This document shows positions 9,322 to 18,708 of a DNA stretch of 35,951 bases, piece by piece (the first letter of the stretch is position 1; each line of letters opens with the position of its first letter). The DNA lies in NCBI GenBank assembly GCA_904384255.1, contig CAJFJP010000005.1:1-35951 (forward strand), read 5' to 3'. Under the pieces are notes generated by a model. It saw nothing but the letters and a program-made list of their open reading frames with translations, was not told where the DNA came from and did no database searches. This DNA is from Candidatus Timburyella stercoris (GTDB lineage: Bacteria > Bacillota > Clostridia > Oscillospirales > Acutalibacteraceae). The translations under genes and the position numbers were made by a program.

Positions 9322-11106
9322 TTGCAAAATACAGATAATTTATGCATGGGATGTATGAGGAATAAAAATCCGGAAGAAAAGGTATGTCCATATTGCGGAT
9401 ATAATGAAGAGATGCTCCAGCCAGAGCCGTTTTTGCCGGTGAGGACAGAGCTTAATGGTCGTTATGTTGTCGGCAAGGTGCTCAGCTCAAACGGCGAGGG
9501 CATAACTTATTTGGGCTGGGATAAGGCATCAGACACTTCTGTAAGGATAAGAGAATATTTTCCGGACGGCATGGTTTCACGCAAAGACGGCATTTTAAGC
9601 GTATCCAGCGAATATGATTACAGCTTTAACGAAGGGCTTGTGCAGTTCCTGGACTTAGCGCGCGGTCTTGCACGCATGCGTGAGCTGCCTGCGATAATAT
9701 CGGTTTACGATATATTTGAAGAAAACGGCACGGCATATTATGTAGCGGAAAATATAGATGGGATAACATACCGTGAATTTTTGCTGCGTAATGGTGGTAC
9801 CATAAGCTGGAAACAAATATCTTCTATGCTGATGCCTGTACTGAATACACTGTCTTCACTGCATGCGGTTGGAATAATACATCGCGGCATATCTCCGGAA
9901 ACTATGATGGTAGGAAGAGATGGCCGTATAAGGCTTATTGGATTTTGCATAGAGCCGGTACGTACGGCCCGCACTGATTTTTCCGCACAGCTTTTTCCGG
10001 GCTATGCTGCAATAGAACAGTACGGCTTTGACGACCAGCAAGGCACATGGACGGATGTCTATGCCTTTGCAGCGTGCATATATCGTACAATAGTGGGGAA
10101 TCCGCCGCCGGAGGCGACCGCGCGTGTAACGGATGATAATATGACCGTGCCGGCATCTGTAGTGAGTATAACTCCGTCAAATGTTATTTCTGCATTGGCT
10201 GATGCGCTTCAGATATTGCCGGAGGACAGAATACAGACGGCAGAGGCATTTAAAGAAGAGCTTTCTTTCAGCCGTAGCACATCATCAAGCAGCACAGCGG
10301 AATTTTCTAAAAAGTCTGTGACGGGAAAGATAGCTTCAAAGCAAAAGCAGAAGAAAAAGAAAAAGTCGTCAATGAAATATTGGCTTATCGGCCTGCTGAC
10401 AACGATACTGCTGCTGGCTGTAATAGCGGCGATACTTATACCAATAATTTTGCCGGATGAAGAACCGCAGCCGTCAGTGTCATCAATGCCATCGGCGCCG
10501 TCTGTTATAATACCGAGCAACACCACTCCTTCGGTGCCGGACGACAGCGTGGTGTCGGTACCAAACTTTGTAGGGCAGGCGTACAGCGCACTGGTTAACA
10601 ACGTAGAATATAAGGATATATTTGATTTTGTAATATCAGAAACAAAGCAGTACAGTGATCAATATCCTAAAGGCACTGTAATATCTCAGACGCCGAACAG
10701 CGGTGAAAGTGTTCAGAAAGGTTCAACAATAACGCTGGTTATAAGCCTTGGCAGCGCTAAGGTAGAAATTCCGAATGTAATAGGCATGGGCAAGGAACAG
10801 GCGGAGCTTGAGCTTTATAAAGCTGGCTTTTCAAATATAACGCTGCTTGAAATAAATGATTCGGCGCAGGCACCGGCATCTATAGTGGCGGTAGAGGCGC
10901 TTGAGCAGACGGTTTCATATACAGTAGGCGACGCGGTGTATGCCGATCTTCCAATTTTCTTAACGTATAATACGTATGAGCCGCCACAGTCGAATGTTTC
11001 TTCGCAGGGAGGATTGACATCCAGTATGACAGGAACAGGAGGAACGAGTTCTTCCAACTCATTAAACGGAACATCTTCGACTCCTGCATCGACGGCGTCG
11101 CATTAG
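9322..11106 (+). CDS. Zinc-ribbon / protein-kinase-fold (predicted pseudokinase) / TM / PASTA-domain protein
   Basis: N-term CMGC..CPYC; kinase fold with degenerate motifs (VRIREYFP, HRGISPETMM, LIGF); TM WLIGLLTTILLLAVIAAILIPIIL; two PASTA repeats (VPNFVGQ..., IPNVIGMGKEQAELELYKAGF); TTG start after GGAG. Confidence 0.88.
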   Translation: MQNTDNLCMGCMRNKNPEEKVCPYCGYNEEMLQPEPFLPVRTELNGRYVVGKVLSSNGEGITYLGWDKASDTSVRIREYFPDGMVSRKDGILSVSSEYDYSFNEGLVQFLDLARGLARMRELPAIISVYDIFEENGTAYYVAENIDGITYREFLLRNGGTISWKQISSMLMPVLNTLSSLHAVGIIHRGISPETMMVGRDGRIRLIGFCIEPVRTARTDFSAQLFPGYAAIEQYGFDDQQGTWTDVYAFAACIYRTIVGNPPPEATARVTDDNMTVPASVVSITPSNVISALADALQILPEDRIQTAEAFKEELSFSRSTSSSSTAEFSKKSVTGKIASKQKQKKKKKSSMKYWLIGLLTTILLLAVIAAILIPIILPDEEPQPSVSSMPSAPSVIIPSNTTPSVPDDSVVSVPNFVGQAYSALVNNVEYKDIFDFVISETKQYSDQYPKGTVISQTPNSGESVQKGSTITLVISLGSAKVEIPNVIGMGKEQAELELYKAGFSNITLLEINDSAQAPASIVAVEALEQTVSYTVGDAVYADLPIFLTYNTYEPPQSNVSSQGGLTSSMTGTGGTSSSNSLNGTSSTPASTASH

Positions 11107-11447
11107 ACCTATGAACAGCAAATGCAGTAAAAGCAAAGCTATTAAAAAAGTCAAATTATTTTCATAAATAAAGAGACTTTGTGATTATATGTCCTAATAT
11201 AGCAAGTAGGCAGATAACTGTACAAATAAATGTAAATGCTTAAAGGTTGAAATGCTAAACTCAGTTACACAAAAATGAAAAGCAAGGATGTTGGTTATAA
11301 CAATATATAACATCATGATAAATTAAATAATAGCTTTTATAATTTTTAAAATTTAATTTTTCTGACTCTGACCAGATTTGGAGGCTTCTTTGTTTTCCAT
11401 ATAATAAAAATGTTATAAAGAGCAGGTTTGAGTCTATTAAATCGAGA

Positions 11448-11487
11448 AGAGAGATAAAACCTCAAATGTGTTTTATCTCTCTTTTTT
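11448..11487 (+). terminator. Rho-independent terminator
   Basis: AGAGAGATAAAAC-CTCAAATGT-GTTTTATCTCTCT followed by TTTTT. Confidence 0.85.
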
Positions 11488-11570
11488 AATTACAAAGTGT
11501 AAAAAAATAAGAATAATTGCCGTCCGTATTTGAAACAATAAATTTAGTATAAATACGGGAGTGAAAAATA

Positions 11571-11927
11571 ATGGAGTTTGTAAAAGCATTTGTAATAGGC
11601 GGCCTAATATGTGTAATAGGCCAGATTTTAATAGATAACACAAAGCTCACGCCGGCGCGTATATTGGTACTGTTTGTAACAACGGGAGTAGTATTGACGG
11701 CTGTTGGAGTATATCAGCCGTTGGTGGATTTTGCCGGGGCTGGTGCTACTGTTCCGCTTACGGGATTTGGATATTCAATAGCAAAAGGCGTAGAAAAGGC
11801 TGTAAATGAATATGGCTTACTTGGCGCTCTTACCGGAGGGATAACGGCTACAGCGGCAGGAATAACAGCGTCAATATTTTTTGGCTATATCATTGCTCTT
11901 GTTGCAAAGCCGGGAGATAAATCGTAG
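11571..11927 (+). CDS. spoVAE: Stage V sporulation protein AE
   Basis: IDNTKLTPARILVLFV...FAGAGATVPLTGFGYSIAKGV...GLLGALTGGITATAAGITA is characteristic of SpoVAE. Confidence 0.93.
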   Translation: MEFVKAFVIGGLICVIGQILIDNTKLTPARILVLFVTTGVVLTAVGVYQPLVDFAGAGATVPLTGFGYSIAKGVEKAVNEYGLLGALTGGITATAAGITASIFFGYIIALVAKPGDKS

Positions 11928-12007
11928 CTGTGTGAAAAATGCATATTTTAAAATCTATATTGATTAGTTTAAAACAGAATGCAATAGAAATTAAATCTGT
12001 AGTTTAA

Positions 12008-12042
12008 TTAAAAACGGCAGCCGCAAATTTTTGCGGCTGCCG
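12008..12042 (-). terminator. Rho-independent terminator downstream of pduL
   Basis: CGGCAGCCGCAAA/TTTGCGGCTGCCG hairpin, T-tract on the minus strand. Confidence 0.8.
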
Positions 12043-12110
12043 CAGAAGAAATTAAAATAAATATAAAAGTTTATGTTAAGTTTAGACTTTTAAATTAGAA
12101 ATACATAAGT

Positions 12111-12689
12111 TTAAAAATAAATTATCTCACCATATGTGTCAGAGCCAATCATAGCAGCATTACCCTCATCGGTATCAACATGCATTGCCAAGCTAAACTT
12201 ATCGCTGACCCTTATAACTACATCACCGAAAACGAGAGAGCGGCTGTTGGAATTTACTTTTACATTTACTATTTGACGATCTTTAACATTAAAGCGCTCT
12301 GCATCGGCAGGAGTCATATGAATATGCCGCTTGGCGACTATAACGCCTTTGTCAATTTCAATTTCGCCGGCAGGACCTATAATCTTGCAGCCGGGAGTGC
12401 CGTCAATATCGCCTGATTCTCTTACAACGCAGGGAATACCAAGCGAACGTGCATCGGTAGCGGATATTTCCACTTGTGTAGCGCTTCTGACAGGGCCTAA
12501 TATGCTGACATTTTCCATTGAACGTTTAGGTCCAACTATTGTGACACGTTCACCGCTGGCAAACTGACCCGGCTGAGAAAGCTCTTTGCGGACAGTAAGT
12601 TCATAATCCTTTCCAAATAAAACATCCAAAGCTTCGCGGCTGACATGAACATGACGCGCAGAAACTTCAATTAGTATACTTGATTCCAT
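12111..12689 (-). CDS. pduL: Phosphate propanoyltransferase / phosphotransacylase, PduL family
   Basis: EVSARHVHVSREALDVLFG, GPKR, KRHIHMTPADA motifs. Confidence 0.94.
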   Translation of the reverse strand: MESSILIEVSARHVHVSREALDVLFGKDYELTVRKELSQPGQFASGERVTIVGPKRSMENVSILGPVRSATQVEISATDARSLGIPCVVRESGDIDGTPGCKIIGPAGEIEIDKGVIVAKRHIHMTPADAERFNVKDRQIVNVKVNSNSRSLVFGDVVIRVSDKFSLAMHVDTDEGNAAMIGSDTYGEIIYF

Positions 12690-12935
12690 GGAATTCTCTC
12701 CTTATAAATTTTTGTGCGAGATTATTTTACACCCAAAGGTGAACAATTTCAATAACCGATGACAAAATATAATATAATATGATATAATAATATTAAAATC
12801 GACTAAAAACAACAAAAAATAAATTGTCTGCAAACATTGACTGAAACAATTATCACATTTTGCGAGGGTAACAAATGATGTACAGCGCTAAAAAGAGCAT
12901 AGACACAGCAAATTTATTGTATAGGGGGTAATATT

Positions 12936-13511
12936 ATGAATTGTGGTAATTTGAATGAGCTAAGGCGGCTTTGCTTGGACTGCAGGCTGTGTGAACTTCA
13001 CAGCGGTAGGACAAATGTTGTATTTGGCACAGGTAATCCCCATGCAGAGATTATGTTTATAGGTGAAGGACCCGGGGAGCAGGAAGATATAACAGGCGAA
13101 CCGTTTGTTGGGCGCGCTGGCAGACTTTTAGACAAATATTTTTATGCTATGGATATTGGACGCGAAGATATTTACATATCTAATATGGTAAAATGCCGTC
13201 CGCCACAGAATAGAGATCCATCTCCCGAAGAGCAGGATATATGCTTACAGTATTTAAGAGAGCAAGTAAGGCTTATAAAGCCGAAAATGATAATTTGCCT
13301 GGGCAGAATAGCGGCTCAGAAGCTGATTGATCCGGGATTTAAGGTAACCAAGCAGCACGGAGAATGGGTTGAAAAAAATGGTGTTCTGATGATGGGAACC
13401 TTTCATCCGGCATCATTGCTTCGCAATCCTGCGCAGAAACCCGCCGCGTTAGAGGATTTTATGAAAATACGCGATAAAATAGCCGAAATGAAGATTAAAG
13501 TAAAAAAATAA
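12936..13511 (+). CDS. Uracil-DNA glycosylase, type 4 (Fe-S) family
   Basis: [47 protein letters not shown]. Confidence 0.94.
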   Translation: MNCGNLNELRRLCLDCRLCELHSGRTNVVFGTGNPHAEIMFIGEGPGEQEDITGEPFVGRAGRLLDKYFYAMDIGREDIYISNMVKCRPPQNRDPSPEEQDICLQYLREQVRLIKPKMIICLGRIAAQKLIDPGFKVTKQHGEWVEKNGVLMMGTFHPASLLRNPAQKPAALEDFMKIRDKIAEMKIKVKK

Positions 13512-13565
13512 TGATTGACCTGTTCTATTAGATAGAGATAGAAATAGAGCAGGTCAATCATTTTT
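13512..13565 (+). terminator. Rho-independent terminator after the UDG gene
   Basis: TGATTGACCTG...CAGGTCAATCA followed by TTTTT. Confidence 0.85.
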
Positions 13566-13906
13566 ATATAAATAATTTTTAGCTTAAGAGAGAGGCAAAA
13601 GCTTAAAACTTTATCATAAAAAATATAAAAAGCTGCTATCCAAATTCAACAAAAAATTAGGTAAAAAATATCTGCATATTTTAAAACACCTTAATAGATT
13701 TCTTAAGTTAGGCTTGGTAATAAGCATGTCCTTATGCATAGTGCAGACATTTAAAATTATTTTATATTAGCTGTATGGGAACATGATACATATATTGCTG
13801 CTTGGCGTTGTATTTTATTTGTCATCGATATGCTTAATATATGCACATGCATTTTTCTGTAAGAATATAATTTGCGGCGGATGCTATGAACAAATAGTGG
13901 AAAAAA

Positions 13907-14500
13907 TTATTTACCATCTGTCTCGCTCTGCTCATCAAGCGACATAGAAAAGCTTGGAATAAACTCTTTTAAAAAGCAGTCAACCTCCGGCATGCTGTAC
14001 TCCTCCAACGTATGCCGGATAGTTTTTGCGGCATCACGAAATTCATTGTTGCCCATCTTCTCCTCTTCAATACACTTTATAAGCGCCGACAGTTTATCAG
14101 CAGCCTTGATTATGCGGTTTATTTCCTCGCTGCTTCCATCAAATGCACTGCGGTAGTCGGGCTGTATGTCCTGCGGCAAATAGGATATAAGACGGTTGGA
14201 CGCGACAGTCTCAAGGCTTTTATAAGCAGTTTTTATTTCAGGATTATAATATTTTACAGGCGTAGGCAGATCTCCCGTTATAATCTCGCTGCAGTCATGA
14301 AAGAGTGCTGCAACCGCAGCCATGTTTTCATCAACATTACCGCCGTACCGGCGGTTTTTTATTATACACAGCGCATGTGCTATAACAGCGGTGTCAAAGC
14401 TGTGCTCGCACAAATTTTCCTGACGCAGGTTACGCATAAGCCCCCATCTGTATATATGCTTCATGCGCCAAAGCATGGCGTAAAATTGATTTTTGCTCAT
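13907..14500 (-). CDS. YfbR-like 5'-nucleotidase (HD domain)
   Basis: RWGLMRNLRQENLCEHSFDTAVIAHAL, ALFHDCSEIITGDLPTPVKY, AADKLSAL. Confidence 0.9.
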   Translation of the reverse strand: MSKNQFYAMLWRMKHIYRWGLMRNLRQENLCEHSFDTAVIAHALCIIKNRRYGGNVDENMAAVAALFHDCSEIITGDLPTPVKYYNPEIKTAYKSLETVASNRLISYLPQDIQPDYRSAFDGSSEEINRIIKAADKLSALIKCIEEEKMGNNEFRDAAKTIRHTLEEYSMPEVDCFLKEFIPSFSMSLDEQSETDGK

Positions 14501-14636
14501 AATTGGCTCCTTATTACATATTCGGCAAATTTATTATAATTCACACACATTGATATGTAAATGGGCAAAAATTTACTTTATTATTTGAAGCAGTGCTGTT
14601 ATAATGTAAATTATAAAAACGTAGGATGGGATATAA

Positions 14637-17555
14637 ATGCAGATATTTCAAAGAAATGGAAGCGGGATAAAGCAGACAAACCAGAAAGAGCTTTATTTAA
14701 TGGCGTTTGGGCTGTCGTTTATCGCCGCCTGTGCCCTGTTCATCCCCTTTATGATAAAGGACGGAGGCTACTTTTTATTTTATGGCGACTTTAACGTACA
14801 GCAGATACCGTTTTATAAAATGTGCCACGACGCAGTACGGTCGGGAGATATATTCTGGAACTGGAACACCGATCTTGGTGTAAACTTTATAAGCTCATAT
14901 TCGTTTTACTTATTAGGAAGTCCGTTTTTCTGGCTGACCATACCATTCCCGAGCTGGATGGTGCCGTACTTAATGGGTCCGCTGCTCATACTTAAATTTT
15001 CATGCGCGTCTTTAACGGCTTATATATATCTCAGGCGTTTTGTAAAGCCGCAAAGCGCTGTTATTGGCGGACTGCTCTATGCATTTTCGGGATTTTCAAT
15101 ATATAATATATTCTTTAATCATTTCCACGAAGCGATAATCATTTTCCCCATACTTCTTTATACATTAGAGCTGTATATGGAGGAGAATAAAAAGGGAGTT
15201 TTTGCTCTTGCGGTGTTTGCTGCCGCGTTTATGAACTACTTCTTCTTTGCCGGCATGGTAGTATTTGTAATGATATACTGGCTGCTGCGCATGCTTTCCG
15301 GCAAATGGAGCATAACCATGCCGCGGTTTGGATGGCTGCTTTTTGAAGCGGTGATAGGCGTCGCGCTGGCAGCGGTACTGCTACTGCCGACGGCACTGAC
15401 GGTGCTTGCCAATCCGCGCACCAGCAGTCAGCTTATGGGCTGGGACAATGTGCTGTACGGTAAGAATCAAATATTCCTTAACGCCATAGAGGTATTTTTC
15501 TTCCCGCCGGACTTGCCGGCTCGCCCGGTATTCTTTACGGGGTCGGATGTAAAGTGGTCATCGCTTGCGGCGTGGCTGCCGGTATTCAGCATGACTGGTG
15601 CTATAGGCTTTATGTGCGCCAAGAAAGGGCACTGGCTCAAGCGCATAATAATAATACTCTTCTTTATGGCGCTTGTGCCGGGGCTTAACAGCTTGTTCTA
15701 TATGGCGAACTCGGCATATTATGCGCGCTGGTATTACATGCTGGTGCTCATGATAGTACTTGCTACGGTAATCTCATTTGAGGACAAGGATGTCAACTGG
15801 TGGCAGGGACTAAAATGGACAGCGGGAATAACGGCGGCGTTTATATTAGTAATAGGCTTTTTGCCGGCCAAGACGGATGGCAACGGCAAGGTAACGCAGT
15901 GGGGACTTTACGACCATGAGTTTACCTCGCGCTTTTGGATAACCTGCGCTATTGCGGCGATAAGCCTCGTCATTTTGGCGTTGCTTATTACTATGATGCG
16001 AAAGCCAAAGGAGGCGAAGAATTTCTTTAAAACGACCGTCTTTGTGGTAATGGCGGTGTCGGTGATATATTCGTCTTACTTTGTAGCGGGCGGCAAAACT
16101 CACTCAAACGACTCAGATGAGGTAATAAACAATTATATAAGGGGCGCGGATAAAATTACTCTGCCGGACAGCGGCGTTATCCGCACCGACTTTTACGACT
16201 GCATGGACAATGCCGGCATGTTTCTTGAGCTGCCTACAATAAATGCTTTCCACTCGGTGGTGCCGGTGTCTATAATGAATTTCTATGAGTATGTCGGCGT
16301 AACGCGGGACGTTGCATCGCGTCCGGAATATGACGATGAAGCGCTGCGCAGCCTGCTTTCGGTAAAATGGATGTTTGATTATGCCGGCGACAGCAGTAAT
16401 TTTGAGTCCGCCAGCGGTTCAACAAAAATGAAAGGCTATAATTATTACGCCACTCAGAATGATTTTAAAATATATGAAAATACTAACTTTATACCGTTTG
16501 GCTTTGCTTATGACACATATGCAGATAAGTCAACAGCGGATTCTATAGATGAGAAGAATAGAGCGCATCTAATGCTCAAGGCGCTTATATTGGATGATGA
16601 GCAGATTGCGCGGCATTCTGATATATTGACAAATATTGCTGATACGCTTGTAGACGAGAGTGTAGATTCGACTCAGATGACGGAGGACGGCAGCTCGACA
16701 GGCAGCACGAGTGTAAAAAACCAATTAGATTTCAGCTATGACGCGCTTGTTCAGGACGTTGCAGAGCGAAATCTTCAGTGTTCGTCTTATTTTGCTTACG
16801 ACAATCGCGGTTTTGACTGCACGATAAATCTTGACTCAGAGCAGCTGGTATTTTTCAGCGTGCCTTATGAGGATGGCTGGAGCGCGACGGTAGACGGTCA
16901 GGCGGTAGACATAGAGCAGGTAAACATAGGCTTTATGGCGGTAAGAGTAGGCGCCGGCGAGCATACAATACGTTTTAATTACATGACGCCTGGCCTTGGC
17001 TGGGGTGCTTTAATATCACTTGGCGCGGCTGCAGCGCTGATTATATATGTAATTCTTTGGAAGGTATATTCCAGAGATAATATGGAAGTATTTGAGCGCG
17101 AGCGCCGTGCGCAGGCAATAAAGGTATTTGATGATGATGCCGTTAATACTGGATTTAAAGTAAATCTGCCACAGAGTGACAGGGCAAGCGGCGGGCAATA
17201 TAATGATGAATACAACGGCGCACCGCAGGATGAGCAGAGTTCTGAAAATAATAATACAGAAGCAGGACTTAATATGGATAACCAGCCGGCAAAAGACGCC
17301 GAAACCGGCGGAAATTATACTCATGACGTAAGCAGCGGAAAGGATATAACGCCTCAAGAGAAAGATGATGAGCAGCCTGACATAAAGCCGGAGACAGAAG
17401 AAAATACATCTGATACGGCAAACCGAGAGCCGGCGGCGCCTAACGATACTGCTGATACCGGCAAAGAAGAGCGGCCTTGCAAAGATGTGAACGGCCTTTC
17501 CGATAAGTCAGACAAAGCGGATGCTGACGGCCAAAATACCGGCCTCGGCGAATAA
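14637..17555 (+). CDS. YfhO family multi-spanning membrane protein with long hydrophilic C-terminal tail
   Basis: Polytopic; GGYFLFYGDFNVQQIPFYKMCHDAVRSGDIFWNWNTDLGVNF and FFSVPYEDGWSATVDG typical of YfhO. Confidence 0.9.
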   Translation: MQIFQRNGSGIKQTNQKELYLMAFGLSFIAACALFIPFMIKDGGYFLFYGDFNVQQIPFYKMCHDAVRSGDIFWNWNTDLGVNFISSYSFYLLGSPFFWLTIPFPSWMVPYLMGPLLILKFSCASLTAYIYLRRFVKPQSAVIGGLLYAFSGFSIYNIFFNHFHEAIIIFPILLYTLELYMEENKKGVFALAVFAAAFMNYFFFAGMVVFVMIYWLLRMLSGKWSITMPRFGWLLFEAVIGVALAAVLLLPTALTVLANPRTSSQLMGWDNVLYGKNQIFLNAIEVFFFPPDLPARPVFFTGSDVKWSSLAAWLPVFSMTGAIGFMCAKKGHWLKRIIIILFFMALVPGLNSLFYMANSAYYARWYYMLVLMIVLATVISFEDKDVNWWQGLKWTAGITAAFILVIGFLPAKTDGNGKVTQWGLYDHEFTSRFWITCAIAAISLVILALLITMMRKPKEAKNFFKTTVFVVMAVSVIYSSYFVAGGKTHSNDSDEVINNYIRGADKITLPDSGVIRTDFYDCMDNAGMFLELPTINAFHSVVPVSIMNFYEYVGVTRDVASRPEYDDEALRSLLSVKWMFDYAGDSSNFESASGSTKMKGYNYYATQNDFKIYENTNFIPFGFAYDTYADKSTADSIDEKNRAHLMLKALILDDEQIARHSDILTNIADTLVDESVDSTQMTEDGSSTGSTSVKNQLDFSYDALVQDVAERNLQCSSYFAYDNRGFDCTINLDSEQLVFFSVPYEDGWSATVDGQAVDIEQVNIGFMAVRVGAGEHTIRFNYMTPGLGWGALISLGAAAALIIYVILWKVYSRDNMEVFERERRAQAIKVFDDDAVNTGFKVNLPQSDRASGGQYNDEYNGAPQDEQSSENNNTEAGLNMDNQPAKDAETGGNYTHDVSSGKDITPQEKDDEQPDIKPETEENTSDTANREPAAPNDTADTGKEERPCKDVNGLSDKSDKADADGQNTGLGE

Positions 17556-17624
17556 TAAAGCGGTTTAATTTTCAAATGGATGAAGTCGTTGAGGCTACAT
17601 CCAAAGTAGGACAGGTGAAAGCGA

Positions 17625-18572
17625 ATGGCCCCGGTTTTATATATTGTAATACCCTGCTACAATGAGCAGGAGGTGCTGCCGGAAACAATCAAGCGTCTTA
17701 GCGCAAAGCTGTGCGAGATGATAGGCAGCGGCTTATGCAGCAGTGAGAGCCGTATGTTGTTTGTTGATGATGGCAGCAAAGACAGCACATGGGAAATAAT
17801 AATAAAAGCTCACAGTGAAAATGAGTATGTCTGCGGGCTTAAGCTTTCGCATAACCGAGGACATCAGAATGCATTATTAGCAGGGCTTATGTCAGCTAAA
17901 GAGCTTTGCGACTGCGCCGTTTCGATGGACGCGGATTTGCAGGACGATATAGGCGTGCTGGATGAATTTGTACAGAAATATATCGATGGTTGCGACATAG
18001 TGTACGGCGTGAGAAGCAACCGAAAAAAGGATACATTTTTTAAGCGGTTTACGGCGGCGTGCTTTTATAAATTTATGAAGCTGCTGGGCGTTGAGATAAT
18101 AAATAATCATGCAGACTACCGTTTAATGAGCAAACGTACGCTTAATACGCTCAGCGAGTACAGGGAGGTAAACCTATTTCTGCGCGGCATAGTGCCTCTC
18201 ATGGGCTTTAAAAGCGACATAGTATATTACGAGCGCGATAAGCGCTTTGCCGGTGAATCAAAATATCCGCTTAAAAAGATGATATCTTTTGCTGTTGACG
18301 GAATAACGTCGTTCAGCGTAAAACCGCTTAAGCTGATATCAAATGTCGGCATAATAATATCGCTGCTCAGTGTGCTTGGCATACTTTATGCGCTTATATC
18401 TAAGATTATGGGCACAGCGGCGCCGGGCTGGACTGCGACGATTGCCTCAATATGGCTTGTGTGCGGTATTATTATGTTTTGTCTTGGCGTAATTGGAGAA
18501 TATATAGGAAAGATATATATTGAAGTAAAAGCGCGGCCGAAGTACACTGTAGAGGAATTTTTAAAAAAGTAA
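17625..18572 (+). CDS. Glycosyltransferase family 2 (GtrB/DPM1-like, two C-terminal TMs)
   Basis: VIPCYNEQEVLPETI, FVDDGSKDST, SMDADLQDD, FAGESKYPLKKM. Confidence 0.93.
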   Translation: MAPVLYIVIPCYNEQEVLPETIKRLSAKLCEMIGSGLCSSESRMLFVDDGSKDSTWEIIIKAHSENEYVCGLKLSHNRGHQNALLAGLMSAKELCDCAVSMDADLQDDIGVLDEFVQKYIDGCDIVYGVRSNRKKDTFFKRFTAACFYKFMKLLGVEIINNHADYRLMSKRTLNTLSEYREVNLFLRGIVPLMGFKSDIVYYERDKRFAGESKYPLKKMISFAVDGITSFSVKPLKLISNVGIIISLLSVLGILYALISKIMGTAAPGWTATIASIWLVCGIIMFCLGVIGEYIGKIYIEVKARPKYTVEEFLKK

Positions 18573-18600
18573 TTATTATAATTTAAGAAAAATAAGATTT

Positions 18601-18633
18601 AAGGGAGACAGCATGAAAAATGCTGTCTCCCTT
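18601..18633 (+). terminator. Strong hairpin, probable terminator after GT2
   Basis: AAGGGAGACAGCAT-GAAAA-ATGCTGTCTCCCTT, 14-bp stem; no immediate uninterrupted U-tract. Confidence 0.6.
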
Positions 18634-18708
18634 AGATTTTCGTAAAAAGGGTGAACAAATGGGAGAGATTAAATACAAAGTCAAATGTTAGATACAATTT
18701 TATTAATT

